DNA of 64,000 nucleotides from Erythrobacter tepidarius (lineage in GTDB: Bacteria; Pseudomonadota; Alphaproteobacteria; Sphingomonadales; Sphingomonadaceae): contig NZ_MUYJ01000002.1 of assembly GCF_002155695.1 (NCBI RefSeq), positions 247,695 to 311,694 on the forward strand, written 5' to 3'. Within the stretch, counting starts at the first letter, position 1, and each line of letters begins with the position of its first letter. Position numbers and translations under genes: made by a program. Shown piece by piece: positions 48,236 through 57,340 of this stretch. The notes under the pieces were generated by a model. That model saw nothing but the letters and a program-made list of their open reading frames with translations, was not told the DNA's origin and ran no database searches.

Positions 48236-49719
48236 CAGTGGCCTCCCATCTGCGCTTCGGCGCCGGGCTTGTCGTGTATGGCGTATCGCTGGATCAGCGC
48301 AGCGCTGGTTTCATTGAGGCCGACCACCTCCACCGCGGTGCCCTCGCGCCGGAACTTCAGGATCGCCTTGTCGAGCGTGCCGACCGCCGAGATGTCCCAG
48401 AACTGCGCGTCCGACACGTCGATCACCACGCGGTCGAGCACTTCCTTGAAATCGAAGGCTTCCACGAAGCTTTCCGAACTCGCGAAGAACACTTGCCCCG
48501 AGACGCGGTAACGGCGGGTGAGGCCATCCTCGGAAAGCTGCGATTCGATCGTGAAGCTGCGCTTGACCTTGCTGGCGAAGAACAGGCCCGACAGGATCAC
48601 GCCCGCGCCAACACCCTGTGCCAGATCATGCGTCCATACCGTGATGACGACCGTCGTCAGCATGACGACCGAGGATTGCCAGGGGTGGTGGCGAATATCC
48701 TTGATCGAGCGCCATGAGAAAGTGCCGATCGAGACCATGATCATCACCGCGACCAGCGCCGCCATCGGAATGATCGCCACGAGCGAGCCGAGCGCCACGA
48801 TCAGGAACAGCAGGAACACCCCCGAAACCAAGGCTGAAAGCCGCGTCTCGCCGCCCGATTTCACGTTGATCACCGATTGCCCGATCATCGCGCAGCCGCC
48901 CATGCCGCCAAGGAACCCGGTGACGAAGTTGGCAATTCCCTGACCCTTCATCTCGCGCTGCTTGTCGGACGGCGTATCGGTCAGATCATCGACGATCTGT
49001 GCGGTCATCATCGATTCCAGCAGGCCGACCGCGGCCATGGTCGCCGAATAGGGCAGGATGATCTGGAACGTCGCAAACGTGAACGGCACGTCGGGAATGA
49101 GGAATGCCGGCAGCGAATCCGGCAGCTTGCCCATATCGCCCACAGTGCGCACGTCGAAGCCGAGATACCACGCGAGCGCGGTGAGCACGATGATGGCGAC
49201 CAGCGGCGATGGCACGGCCTTGGTGAGGTAGGGGAACAGGTAGATGATCCCAAGCCCGCCTGCCACCAGCGCATAGGTCAGCACCGGGACGCCGATCAGT
49301 TCGGGCAGCTGCGCCATGAAGATGAGGATCGCCAGCGCATTGACAAAGCCGGTGATCACCGAGCGCGAGACATATTGCATCAGGAGGTTCAGACGCAGGA
49401 ACCCAGCGATGATCTGGATCACGCCCATCAGGATGGTCGCGGCAAAAAGGTATTCGACCCCGTGCTCGCGCACCAGCGGCAGCACCAGCACCGCGATCGC
49501 CGCCGTTGCGGCAGAGATCATGCCGGGGCGACCGCCTACGAAGGCGATGATCACGGCGATCGAAAAGGAAGCGTAAAGCCCGACACGGGGATCGACGCCT
49601 GCGATAATCGAAAAGCCGATCGCCTCGGGGATCAGTGCCAAGGCGACAACGATACCGGCGAGAATGTCCCGCCGGGGATTGGAAAGCCATTCGCGCCGAA
49701 GCGCGACAAGATTGAACAT
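48235..49719 (-). CDS. SulP-family anion permease with STAS domain
   Basis: 494 aa from the ATG at 49719. SulP signature near the N-terminus ([32 protein letters not shown]), 10-12 helices, [20 protein letters not shown] and a C-terminal STAS domain ([39 protein letters not shown]). Imports sulfate, bicarbonate or a dicarboxylate. First gene of the operon with UspA and the DksA-like gene. Not adjacent to the sulfosugar locus, so no functional link is claimed. Confidence 0.92.
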   Translation of the reverse strand: MFNLVALRREWLSNPRRDILAGIVVALALIPEAIGFSIIAGVDPRVGLYASFSIAVIIAFVGGRPGMISAATAAIAVLVLPLVREHGVEYLFAATILMGVIQIIAGFLRLNLLMQYVSRSVITGFVNALAILIFMAQLPELIGVPVLTYALVAGGLGIIYLFPYLTKAVPSPLVAIIVLTALAWYLGFDVRTVGDMGKLPDSLPAFLIPDVPFTFATFQIILPYSATMAAVGLLESMMTAQIVDDLTDTPSDKQREMKGQGIANFVTGFLGGMGGCAMIGQSVINVKSGGETRLSALVSGVFLLFLIVALGSLVAIIPMAALVAVMIMVSIGTFSWRSIKDIRHHPWQSSVVMLTTVVITVWTHDLAQGVGAGVILSGLFFASKVKRSFTIESQLSEDGLTRRYRVSGQVFFASSESFVEAFDFKEVLDRVVIDVSDAQFWDISAVGTLDKAILKFRREGTAVEVVGLNETSAALIQRYAIHDKPGAEAQMGGH

Positions 49720-50339
49720 GCAAGAACCTGTCTGCACAATGCACGACCGGCGCCGCCAGTGCGACGCTTTCAATAGGCTGCAATCACGGATGTGAGGCGA
49801 AGGAGCCGGTCAGGAAAGGTTGTCCCGGGGATAGGCGCCGGGCCGAGCCACCCGGCCAGGCCGGGTCCGATTGAAGGCCCTCCCTAGCGGCTGATCGATA
49901 TTGCTGCAAGTGCGAAGAGTCTGAGAGTTGACCGGCAAGATCCGGATAGGCGCAGTGCGCCTGGCTTCCCCAGCCGCAGTCATGATCATGACCGATCGGC
50001 GAATGCGGCAATAATCAATCGTCGACGCGGCGAGGAGGCCGGCCAGCCGGGTTCGCCCCCCGCGCGGCGGTTCGTCCCCTTGGCAGCGCTTGTCGCGCCG
50101 CTTGGCTGACCGGTCCGCAACATCGGCCAGCGGCATGACGCATGGCAATTTCTGAACGTGTGGCTCCTGGGCGGGGACGAACCCAGTCGCCCGGAAATCT
50201 TTGGCCCCGCGCAATGGCCTCGAACGGCCGCGTCCACAGCGGGACAAGGAGCGATATTTCCACCCGACCGAAGGGATGATCCCCCTCACCTTCTCAAAGA
50301 CCCATAAATTTTGAGGCCATTTGGGAAGGGAGGGCTGGA
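49720..50339. other. Intergenic region of 620 bp, no gene supported
   Basis: Frames on both strands here are Arg/Gly/Pro-rich without start signals or recognised domains. It ends at the left boundary of the island. It probably contains the sulP promoter and old chromosomal spacer. Confidence 0.5.
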
Positions 50340-50352
50340 GGTGAAGGGAATC
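50340..50352. repeat. attL core of the island
   Basis: GGTGAAGGGAATC, identical to 58778-58790 in the tRNA-Gly gene. Flanked by AAGGGAGGGCTGGA on the left, so the tRNA sequence itself is not duplicated beyond the core. Confidence 0.75.
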
Positions 50353-50408
50353 CTAAACGCGGCCGAAAAAACTGAATAAAAGCGTAATTTTGAGTTTTGC
50401 ACTCCGCC

Positions 50409-50430
50409 ATACCCCCATAAATACCCCCAA
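50409..50430 (+). repeat. Left-end ATACCCCC repeats, probable integrase arm-type sites
   Basis: ATACCCCCAT (50409-50418) and ATACCCCCAA (50421-50430), 12 bp apart; a weaker TACCCCCGCG follows at 50521. The same octamer occurs four times next to the right att site (58595-58658). Repeats at both ends and nowhere obvious in between fit arm-type binding sites of a tyrosine integrase. Confidence 0.55.
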
Positions 50431-50662
50431 ATCGCTCTCCCTCTGAGCGATTGGCAGGCCGAGAGTCACTTTCGCACTCTTCACACATGAGCCTGAAAAA
50501 TGCCGAAAAACTGCGGTTCCTACCCCCGCGAAGTTAGAGCCAGCTGCGCTCCTTGACCGCTTCGAGCCGACGAAACTGCGTCAAGGAAGTTGTTTGCAGT
50601 TTGACCCTTCACCTTGAAGTTATGCTGTCCAGCTTGGCGGCTGGCGCTGGCGTGGTTATGCC

Positions 50663-53600
50663 TTGCCTGTGACCGATGCAACGCTCTTTGCCGCTGGTGC
50701 CCTTTTCACTCAGGACTATCTGGAGGAAGGGATCACCCAATCCCAAGCGTGGGCCGCTACCGATGCGGTCGCGCTGCGCGAAACGCTGGCGGCGATCCTC
50801 GCGGGCTTCCCTCATGCCTCCAACCCGAACGAGGCCACCACCGAAAGCGATTTTGTCTGGCCGGTGCTGCAAGCGCTCGGCTGGTCCGACTACCTCACCC
50901 AGCAAAACCTCTCTGACAAGGGCCGCGTGGATGTTCCCGATGGCCTGCTGTTCATCGATGCCGAGGCCAAGGCCACGGCGAACGAATGCGCCGAGGAGTG
51001 GAAGCGTTACGAATTCGGCGCGGCGATCGTAGAAAGCAAACGCTGGGGCCGCGCACTGGACCGTGCGGAGGGGCGCAAGGGTGCTGATCGTGAAACCCCG
51101 TCCACCCAGCTTTTGCGCTATCTCAGGCGCATCGATGATCTGACGCGCGGCGTGCTACGCTGGGGCATTCTCACGAACGGGGCGCGCTGGCGGCTCTATT
51201 TCGCCGGTGCCCGCTCCACTATCGATGAATATCTGGAGATCGATCTGGCCCGCATCATGGGGCTGGATGGCGATCTGCCGGAGACCGGGATCACCGATGC
51301 CCAGCGCGATCACTGGCTGCGCGTGTTCGCCACCCTGTTCCATCGCAGCGCCTTTGAACGCGCGACAAGCGATGCCCCCAATTTCCTTGAGCGCGCCCGC
51401 AACGATGCTGCTTTCTACGAGGAACGGGTGGCCAAGAGCCTATCGGACCTTGTGTTCGATCGGCTCTACCCGACGCTGGGCAAGGCGGTGGCCAAGGCTG
51501 CCCCAGCCGATACCCCGCTGGACGATATCCGGCAGGCAACCCTGATCCTCCTATATCGCCTTCTGTTCATACTCTACGCCGAGGATCGCGGGCTGTTGCC
51601 GGTCAAGGATCGCCGTTTTGACGATTACGCCCTTCGCGTGGCGCGGCTGGACGTGGGCCGGCGCAAGGATGAGGGCGACGCATTCTCCACCATAGCGGAC
51701 ACGATATGGCGGCGCTTTGCCAGCCTCGCCAAGATGATCGACAAGGGCGATCCGTCCGTGGGCCTGCCTCCCTACAATGGCGGGCTTTTCAGCGCCGAGG
51801 CAACCCCGCTGCTGGCCAACCTGTCGCTCGGCGATGATGTGATGGCCGAGGCGCTGGACATCCTATCTTGGGAACAGCGCGGCGGGCGGCGGCGCTATAT
51901 CAATTACCGCGATCTATCGGTGCAGCAACTCGGCTCGATCTATGAGCGGCTGCTGGAATTCGAGCTGGTGCGCGATGATACCGGCGCGCTCGATATCCGC
52001 CCCAACATTTTCGCCCGCAAGAACTCCGGCAGCTATTACACCCCCCATGATCTGGTGCTGCTGATCCTCGATGAGACGCTGGCCCCGCTGATCGCAGATG
52101 CCCACAAGGCTTTCCGCGACCGGCTGGCCAGCCTCAAGCCCGGTGACAGCGAGGATTACAAATTCACCGAGCTGCAAAAGGTCGATCCGGCCAAGGCGAT
52201 CACCCGCCTGCGCGTTTGCGATCCGGCTATGGGATCGGGGCATTTTCTTGTCTCGCTGGTGGACCGCCTCACCAATCACGCGCTCAATGCCGTGGCCGAG
52301 GCTGCCGCGCTCGCCATGCAGGAACACGGGCTGGAATACGAAAGCCCCGTTTCCGAGGAAGTGCGCAAGGTGCGTGCCACGATTCGCGGCAATGCCCAGG
52401 ACGCGGGCTGGACCGTCGCCGAGGAACAGCTCGATGATCCCCAGCTGGTAAAGCGTATGGTGCTCAAGCGCTGCGTTTATGGCGTGGACAAGAACCCGAT
52501 GGCGGTGGAACTGGCCAAGGTGGCGCTATGGCTCCACACCTTCACTGTCGGCGCGCCGCTATCTTTCATCGATCATCACTTGGCGGCTGGGGACAGCCTG
52601 TTCGGCCTGTGGGTGCGCGATGCGATCGACAAGGCAGGTAAGGGCGGGGAGCTGTTTCTCCACGAACCGCTCCAGCGGGCGCAGACACAGGCGCGCGTCA
52701 TGGAGACCATCGAATCCCTCACCGATGCCGAGATTGCCGAGGCGCATCGCAGCGCGGAAATGTGGGAAGGCGTGGAGGCGCAGACCGGCGAGCTGGATGG
52801 CTTTGTCAGCTTCATGCACGCGCTCGACTGGCTGGACCTCAAGGACGATTTACAACGTGCAGCGGTTCAGGCGTTGCTGACCCAACAGTTTGGCGATCCG
52901 ATCCCGATCATCAGGGGCAAAGTGGGGCCGTTCGCTCGCCAATCATCTTTTGAAAAGTCGGGTAGCTCTGACCGGCTTAAATCGCAGAAATTTGAAACTG
53001 GCGAGTTGCTGGATTGCTTGAACGACATCTTAACCAAGGCGCGCGCGCTGATCGACGAGGAACGCTTCCTCAATTGGCAGATCACCTTCCCCGGCGTGTG
53101 GAGCAATTGGGCAAGTGCCGGGCTGGAGGGCGGCTTTGATGCCGTGGTGGGCAACCCGCCTTGGGATCGCATCAAGCTGCAACAGGTGGAATGGTTCGCA
53201 GCCCGTCGGCCGGAAATTGCCAGGGCGCAGCGCGCTTCGGATCGCAAGCGAATGATCGCGGCGCTGGAGAAAGCGGGCGATCCGCTCCACGCCGATTACG
53301 TGAAGGCCGACAAGCGCGCGGCCGATACGATGCGCGTCGCGCGCAGCGGCGGACATTATCCCTTGCTTAGCCGGGGCGATATCAACCTCTACAGCCTGTT
53401 TGTGGAGCGCGCGCATCGGCTGGTGAAGCCCGATGGCATGGTGGGGCTGCTCACCCCCAGCGGCATCGCCAGCGATCTTTCGGCAAGCGCTTTCTTCCGC
53501 AAGGTGGCGACTGGTAGCCATGTGAAGGCGCTTTACGATTTCGAGAACAAGAAGGTCTTTTTCCCGGACGTTCACGCCAGCTTTAAGTTTTGCGTGATGA

Positions 53601-54817
53601 CCTTCAGTCCCAACCGAACGTTCGGTGCGGCGCAATGCGCTTTTTATCTGCACACGTTAGATGAAATGGCCGATCCGGACCGGCGTTTTCCGATCACGGC
53701 ACGAGACTTTGCTCGGGTTAATCCCAACACAGGAACCGCGCCGATTTTCCGCACCCGGCGCGACATGGAATTGACGACCGCGATCTACGCCCGCGCACCT
53801 GTCTTGGTGGATCGTTCGAGCGGGGAGGAGGTCCAAAGTTGGCAGGTCAAATATGTGCGTATGTTCGACATGACCAATGACAGCCACCTGTTCCGCACCC
53901 GCGCAGAGTTGGAGGAAAAGGAAGGGGCATGGCACGTCGGTTGCAATCGCTGGCAATCGGCGGCTGGCGAATGGGTGCCGCTTTATGAAGGCAAGATGGT
54001 GCAGGCATTTGATCACCGGGCGGCGGGGGTGAGGATCAACCCGGAAAACGTGAAGCGACCCGCCCAACCTTTCGAGACGACCGAAGCTGAAAAGGCTGAT
54101 CCTAGTTGGCTTCCCGACCCACAATTTTTTGTCAGGCGCGCGGAAGCTAAGCCGAATGGCGACTGGCACGTTGGAATAAAACATGTGACGGCCGCGACAA
54201 ATATGCGGTCGATGATCGCCGCATTCGTGCCTGCTTGCGGTGCTGGCAACTCTCTGCCGATTATCGATTGGTCAGGCGATGCCCCTAATGCGGCCCTTGG
54301 GCTGGCTTGCATGAATTCGACACCCTTCGATTTCGTGCTGCGCCAAAAGCTGCAGGGGCAAAACCTCAACTGGTTCATTGTCGAACAACTCCCCATCATT
54401 CCCCTGGCCGCCTACACCCGCCAATTCGGCCCCAAGACCGCTGCCGATATCGTGCGTGAGGCGGTGCTGGAGCTGACCTATACCGCGCATGACATGGCCC
54501 CCTTCGCCCGCGACATGGGCCATGTGGATGCGGCTGGGGAAGTGCTGCCCCCCTTCAAGTGGGATGAGGATCGCCGGCTGGCCCTGCGCGCCAAGCTCGA
54601 TGCGCTCCATTTCATCCTCTACGGCGTGTTCGATCCCGCCCTGCCCGGCCATGACGCGGCCAAGGCGCGCGATGATGTGCGCTACATCTACTCCACCTTC
54701 CCGATCGTGGAGCGTCAGGAAGCCGAACGCTGGGGCCGCTATCGCAGCCGCGACCTGTGCCTTGCGTGGATCAACGCGCTGCTGGCAGGCCAGCCGGATG
54801 CGAAGGTGGAGGGGTGA
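50663..54817 (+). CDS. Single-chain restriction-modification protein (Eco57I/type IIG-like)
   Basis: About 1384 aa (TTG at 50663 or GTG at 50669). The N-terminal domain has a PD-(D/E)xK-like nuclease pattern: Asp90 in KGRVDVPDG and Glu124-Ser-Lys126 in AAIVESKRWG. The middle has the N6-adenine methyltransferase motifs GSGHF (about residue 523) and NPPW (about 830, VVGNPPWDRIKL). The C-terminal third should hold the target recognition domain (LGLACMNSTPFDFVLRQKLQ). One polypeptide would modify and cut DNA, as in Eco57I/type IIL enzymes. It also resembles BREX PglX in the methyltransferase core, but no other BREX gene is present. First gene of the island cargo operon. Confidence 0.85.
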   Translation: MPVTDATLFAAGALFTQDYLEEGITQSQAWAATDAVALRETLAAILAGFPHASNPNEATTESDFVWPVLQALGWSDYLTQQNLSDKGRVDVPDGLLFIDAEAKATANECAEEWKRYEFGAAIVESKRWGRALDRAEGRKGADRETPSTQLLRYLRRIDDLTRGVLRWGILTNGARWRLYFAGARSTIDEYLEIDLARIMGLDGDLPETGITDAQRDHWLRVFATLFHRSAFERATSDAPNFLERARNDAAFYEERVAKSLSDLVFDRLYPTLGKAVAKAAPADTPLDDIRQATLILLYRLLFILYAEDRGLLPVKDRRFDDYALRVARLDVGRRKDEGDAFSTIADTIWRRFASLAKMIDKGDPSVGLPPYNGGLFSAEATPLLANLSLGDDVMAEALDILSWEQRGGRRRYINYRDLSVQQLGSIYERLLEFELVRDDTGALDIRPNIFARKNSGSYYTPHDLVLLILDETLAPLIADAHKAFRDRLASLKPGDSEDYKFTELQKVDPAKAITRLRVCDPAMGSGHFLVSLVDRLTNHALNAVAEAAALAMQEHGLEYESPVSEEVRKVRATIRGNAQDAGWTVAEEQLDDPQLVKRMVLKRCVYGVDKNPMAVELAKVALWLHTFTVGAPLSFIDHHLAAGDSLFGLWVRDAIDKAGKGGELFLHEPLQRAQTQARVMETIESLTDAEIAEAHRSAEMWEGVEAQTGELDGFVSFMHALDWLDLKDDLQRAAVQALLTQQFGDPIPIIRGKVGPFARQSSFEKSGSSDRLKSQKFETGELLDCLNDILTKARALIDEERFLNWQITFPGVWSNWASAGLEGGFDAVVGNPPWDRIKLQQVEWFAARRPEIARAQRASDRKRMIAALEKAGDPLHADYVKADKRAADTMRVARSGGHYPLLSRGDINLYSLFVERAHRLVKPDGMVGLLTPSGIASDLSASAFFRKVATGSHVKALYDFENKKVFFPDVHASFKFCVMTFSPNRTFGAAQCAFYLHTLDEMADPDRRFPITARDFARVNPNTGTAPIFRTRRDMELTTAIYARAPVLVDRSSGEEVQSWQVKYVRMFDMTNDSHLFRTRAELEEKEGAWHVGCNRWQSAAGEWVPLYEGKMVQAFDHRAAGVRINPENVKRPAQPFETTEAEKADPSWLPDPQFFVRRAEAKPNGDWHVGIKHVTAATNMRSMIAAFVPACGAGNSLPIIDWSGDAPNAALGLACMNSTPFDFVLRQKLQGQNLNWFIVEQLPIIPLAAYTRQFGPKTAADIVREAVLELTYTAHDMAPFARDMGHVDAAGEVLPPFKWDEDRRLALRAKLDALHFILYGVFDPALPGHDAAKARDDVRYIYSTFPIVERQEAERWGRYRSRDLCLAWINALLAGQPDAKVEG

Positions 54818-54820
54818 AAT

Positions 54821-55786
54821 ATGGCTGAGGATGACGGAAAAAGCGTGTTCTCTGAGCTTGAGCATCGCCTCAAGCCGAACCGGCAAGGAGCGTTACGAAA
54901 GATCGGCGACCGAATCCTAGCCCTCGAGCAGCTTCGTCTTTGGTTTGTGATCGTTGCTGGCTTCGGCGCAGCGCTTGCCGCTTTGGCGAGGGCTTTTCCG
55001 GGTGATGCTGGGCTGGTCCTCGTCTGCGTTGGGGCGGCGCTTGCTTTGGTCGGCGGTGTATTCGTGGCCCGCTTCGACTTTCGCAAGTTGGAACTGACCG
55101 CATTCTTGAACGAGGCAGAAAGCATTGCAGAGGATGCGATCAAAGAAGGACGTCATCTAGAGGCCCGGCAATCTGCGGCTGAGGCATTAGATACGCGAAG
55201 GTTGGCCCTGCTTGATGCCAATAGGGTTATGCGGGAGACATTGGAGCAAGCTCTTCTCTTTGACGATGCGGATCTGATCTCCACACTTGAGTTGATGGTC
55301 GACACTTCGCTCTCACATCTTCTCGTTTCTGTTGGTTTCAGCCAAGAAGAGGCATGGGTTCTTTCAATCTTTCAGGTCCAAGGCGATGAGCTTGTTCGGG
55401 TGGTCGCAAGACGCGCAAAGCGCGCTGATGAGAAAAAGGAGTCCCGTCGCTGGAAGAAAAACGAAGGCATCGTAGGCGCAGCGTGGGCGCGTGAAAATGT
55501 CGTTATCGTAGCTGACGGGCAGGACGATCTAACCGCTGACGAGCTCAAGGTGCCGACAGGCCTGCAGCACCCAGACGATAAGGAGCGCTACCGCTCCATG
55601 GGAGCCGTCCCAATACGGTTAGGTGATCCAGCCGAGATTTGGGGAGTGGTTGCTTTCTCGTCCGATCGAGCGGGAAGGTTCAAGCGAGCGCCGAACGATC
55701 GTCAAGAGCAGGCAGTCGATACCGTCCGGCTGGTCGCACACATGACCGCATTGGTCGCGGCCACCTTTAGGCGCATCAAAGGGTGA
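54821..55786 (+). CDS. Membrane-anchored GAF-domain protein in the restriction operon
   Basis: 321 aa, starting 3 bp after the restriction-modification stop with a ribosome site (GGAGGGG). Two adjacent membrane helices (about 40-61, LWFVIVAGFGAALAALARAF; about 65-87, AGLVLVCVGAALALVGGVFV), a helical linker and a C-terminal GAF-type sensor domain (SQEEAWVLSIFQVQGDELV, NEGIVGAAWARENVVIV, YRSMGAVPIRLGDPAEIWG, VVAFSSD). No kinase, cyclase or nuclease output domain is visible. The architecture suggests a membrane sensor or effector. A role in defence together with the upstream enzyme is inference. Confidence 0.75.
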   Translation: MAEDDGKSVFSELEHRLKPNRQGALRKIGDRILALEQLRLWFVIVAGFGAALAALARAFPGDAGLVLVCVGAALALVGGVFVARFDFRKLELTAFLNEAESIAEDAIKEGRHLEARQSAAEALDTRRLALLDANRVMRETLEQALLFDDADLISTLELMVDTSLSHLLVSVGFSQEEAWVLSIFQVQGDELVRVVARRAKRADEKKESRRWKKNEGIVGAAWARENVVIVADGQDDLTADELKVPTGLQHPDDKERYRSMGAVPIRLGDPAEIWGVVAFSSDRAGRFKRAPNDRQEQAVDTVRLVAHMTALVAATFRRIKG

Positions 55787-55839
55787 CCTTCTCAGATTCA
55801 TTCTTACATGATAGAGGTTCGGCCAAGGGAGCAAAGGCT

Positions 55840-56025
55840 ATGGAACGCGCAACACAGATTGACCCGGTTGATGCGCTTGAGCGCGATGAGGAACAAGCTA
55901 TCGCTGCCGTTGTGCGTGCGCGCTTTTCCCAAGGTGACTACGCGCGCGCGCTCGAAACAATGGAAGCGGTCAATGTTCGGCGCCGAATGATGCGCCAGCG
56001 TCAAGCTCTTCGACGCTCTGCCTGA
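55840..56025 (+). CDS. Small helical protein at the end of the restriction operon
   Basis: 61 aa from the ATG at 55840, preceded by GGGAG at a good distance. An upstream GTG (55783) overlapping the GAF gene stop would give 80 aa. All-helical and charged (DALERDEEQAIAAVVRARFS, DYARALETMEAVNVRRRMMR), with a TPR-like short pair of helices. No family recognised. Likely co-expressed with the two genes before it. Confidence 0.5.
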   Translation: MERATQIDPVDALERDEEQAIAAVVRARFSQGDYARALETMEAVNVRRRMMRQRQALRRSA

Positions 56026-56379
56026 GTCTACGCGATCTAAGCCAAGTCCCTTGGCAGTTGGTGAGACCGGAGCGAATGGGCATAGGACGACTACCCCTAG
56101 CGATGAGCTTGGTTTCGCTCACTTGCTAGAGGCAGTCCGGCCCATTCAAAGCTTGGCAGTCGGAGCCGACCGTCGCTTTAGGGCGCTTCCGGTCTGGAGG
56201 TAGCCGGACGCTCGGTGGTTGCTTGCGACGCTATCCTCCGCGCCGTCGATCACCCCTCCACCTTTCGGACTGGGTGAGCCACTGTTATCGAACCCCCCTG
56301 GTGTGGCGTTACGACCTCGCCGCCAGTGTATTGAGCTCCCCGGCGAGGAAGCCCGGCTCAAGGCCGGGATAGGGTAAGC
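56026..56379. other. Intergenic 354 bp inside the island, no gene supported
   Basis: Lies between the convergent ends of the restriction operon and the AlpA-like gene. Contains short inverted segments (for example CTAGCGATGAGC...GCTCACTTGCTAG, 56096-56127) that could terminate transcription from either side. No coding frame with recognisable content. Confidence 0.4.
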
Positions 56380-56580
56380 TCAGGCCGCACCCCCTTCGAT
56401 CAGGGCGTGGAGCGATGCGGCCGGTATGATGGTACGGTTGCCGATCTTGCGGGCCTCCAGCTTCCCTTCCTTGATGAGAAAGTAGAGGTAGGTCTTGCCA
56501 AGGCTGGTGGCCTTGCAAGCTTCCTTCACCGAATAGGCGAGGGGCTGGAGCCGATCGCCTGATTGCTGGCTGTTGCTCAT
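56380..56580 (-). CDS. AlpA/excisionase-like helix-turn-helix protein
   Basis: 66 aa. YSVKEACKATSLGKTYLYFL followed by IKEGKLEARKIGNRTIIPAA is the winged MerR-like fold of excisionases and AlpA regulators. Such proteins control integrase expression or excision directionality of small islands. It reads toward the island interior on the minus strand, downstream of the integrase and the 222-aa gene. Confidence 0.8.
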   Translation of the reverse strand: MSNSQQSGDRLQPLAYSVKEACKATSLGKTYLYFLIKEGKLEARKIGNRTIIPAASLHALIEGGAA

Positions 56581-56671
56581 ATGAACTCCGTTTGCTGGCC
56601 GAACGCATCCGGCTTCGAACGGAGAACTACATAACGACAGAAACGGCAGAGTCCCGCGCGGTTAATTCGGA

Positions 56672-57340
56672 TTATTCTGGTTTGGAATTTTCCGTATCCG
56701 CCAAATGCGCGCGGATGCCAGCAAGGATGCGGCGCTTCTGGTTCCCCACTTCGCGCTCAGGCGTATCACGGTGAACCAAGCTTAGTGCAATTTCTGGGTG
56801 GGGGCGTTGATCTCCAGCCAGTATCATTTCGAAGCCCTTTTGTGCTTGTTCCCGCTCCCATGAGTTGCGCGGACCTGATGGGGCGCCTCGCCGCTTTTTG
56901 GGCTTTCCTACAAGCTCCGCCAGGAGAGCCTTCGCCTTGCTCGTTTGGATCGCAATGCCGTGAAAGTGGATCTGAAGGGCTTCGAAGGTGCCCATGTCCA
57001 AATCTGTGGTTTCGAATTGCCCAGACACCCAATCCATGTGGGCCGACTGCTCCGGTTCATCGGGATCATCGACCCATTCACTGCCCAGACTTGCAGACAC
57101 GCTGTTGAAGTCTTGCCACATAAAGTGCGGGATCGGTTGGCGGTGTGTGTCGCGGGGTAGCCGTTCCTTGCGCTGACCGTTCTCACCCCAAGTGAATTGC
57201 CGCCGATATCCAAAGGCGGTGAGGCCTGCCTTGATTTCCTTTAGCAGACGATCGGCAAGCCCCCATTCGTCAATCCCGGTGCGCGTTGCTTGCTCGAACA
57301 ACTCTCCGAGAGGGGTGAGCTTGGGATGGTGGGTCATCAC
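56672..57340 (-). CDS. Island protein of unknown function
   Basis: 222 aa, soluble and charged. FTWGENGQRKERLPRDTHRQ, PIPHFMWQDFNSVSASLGSE and EALQIHFHGIAIQTSKAKAL are the more ordered parts; the C-terminus (KPKKRRGAPSGPRNSWEREQ) is basic and could contact nucleic acid. The start overlaps the integrase stop by 4 nt (ATGA), so it is translated with the integrase. Similar integrase-linked small proteins are common in islands; no function is known to me. Confidence 0.65.
   Translation of the reverse strand: MMTHHPKLTPLGELFEQATRTGIDEWGLADRLLKEIKAGLTAFGYRRQFTWGENGQRKERLPRDTHRQPIPHFMWQDFNSVSASLGSEWVDDPDEPEQSAHMDWVSGQFETTDLDMGTFEALQIHFHGIAIQTSKAKALLAELVGKPKKRRGAPSGPRNSWEREQAQKGFEMILAGDQRPHPEIALSLVHRDTPEREVGNQKRRILAGIRAHLADTENSKPE

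Noticed and set aside
50663..54817. BREX PglX or DISARM methyltransferase
   Set aside because: No PglZ, BrxC, DrmA or other partner genes in the island, and an N-terminal nuclease-like motif favours a single-chain R-M enzyme.
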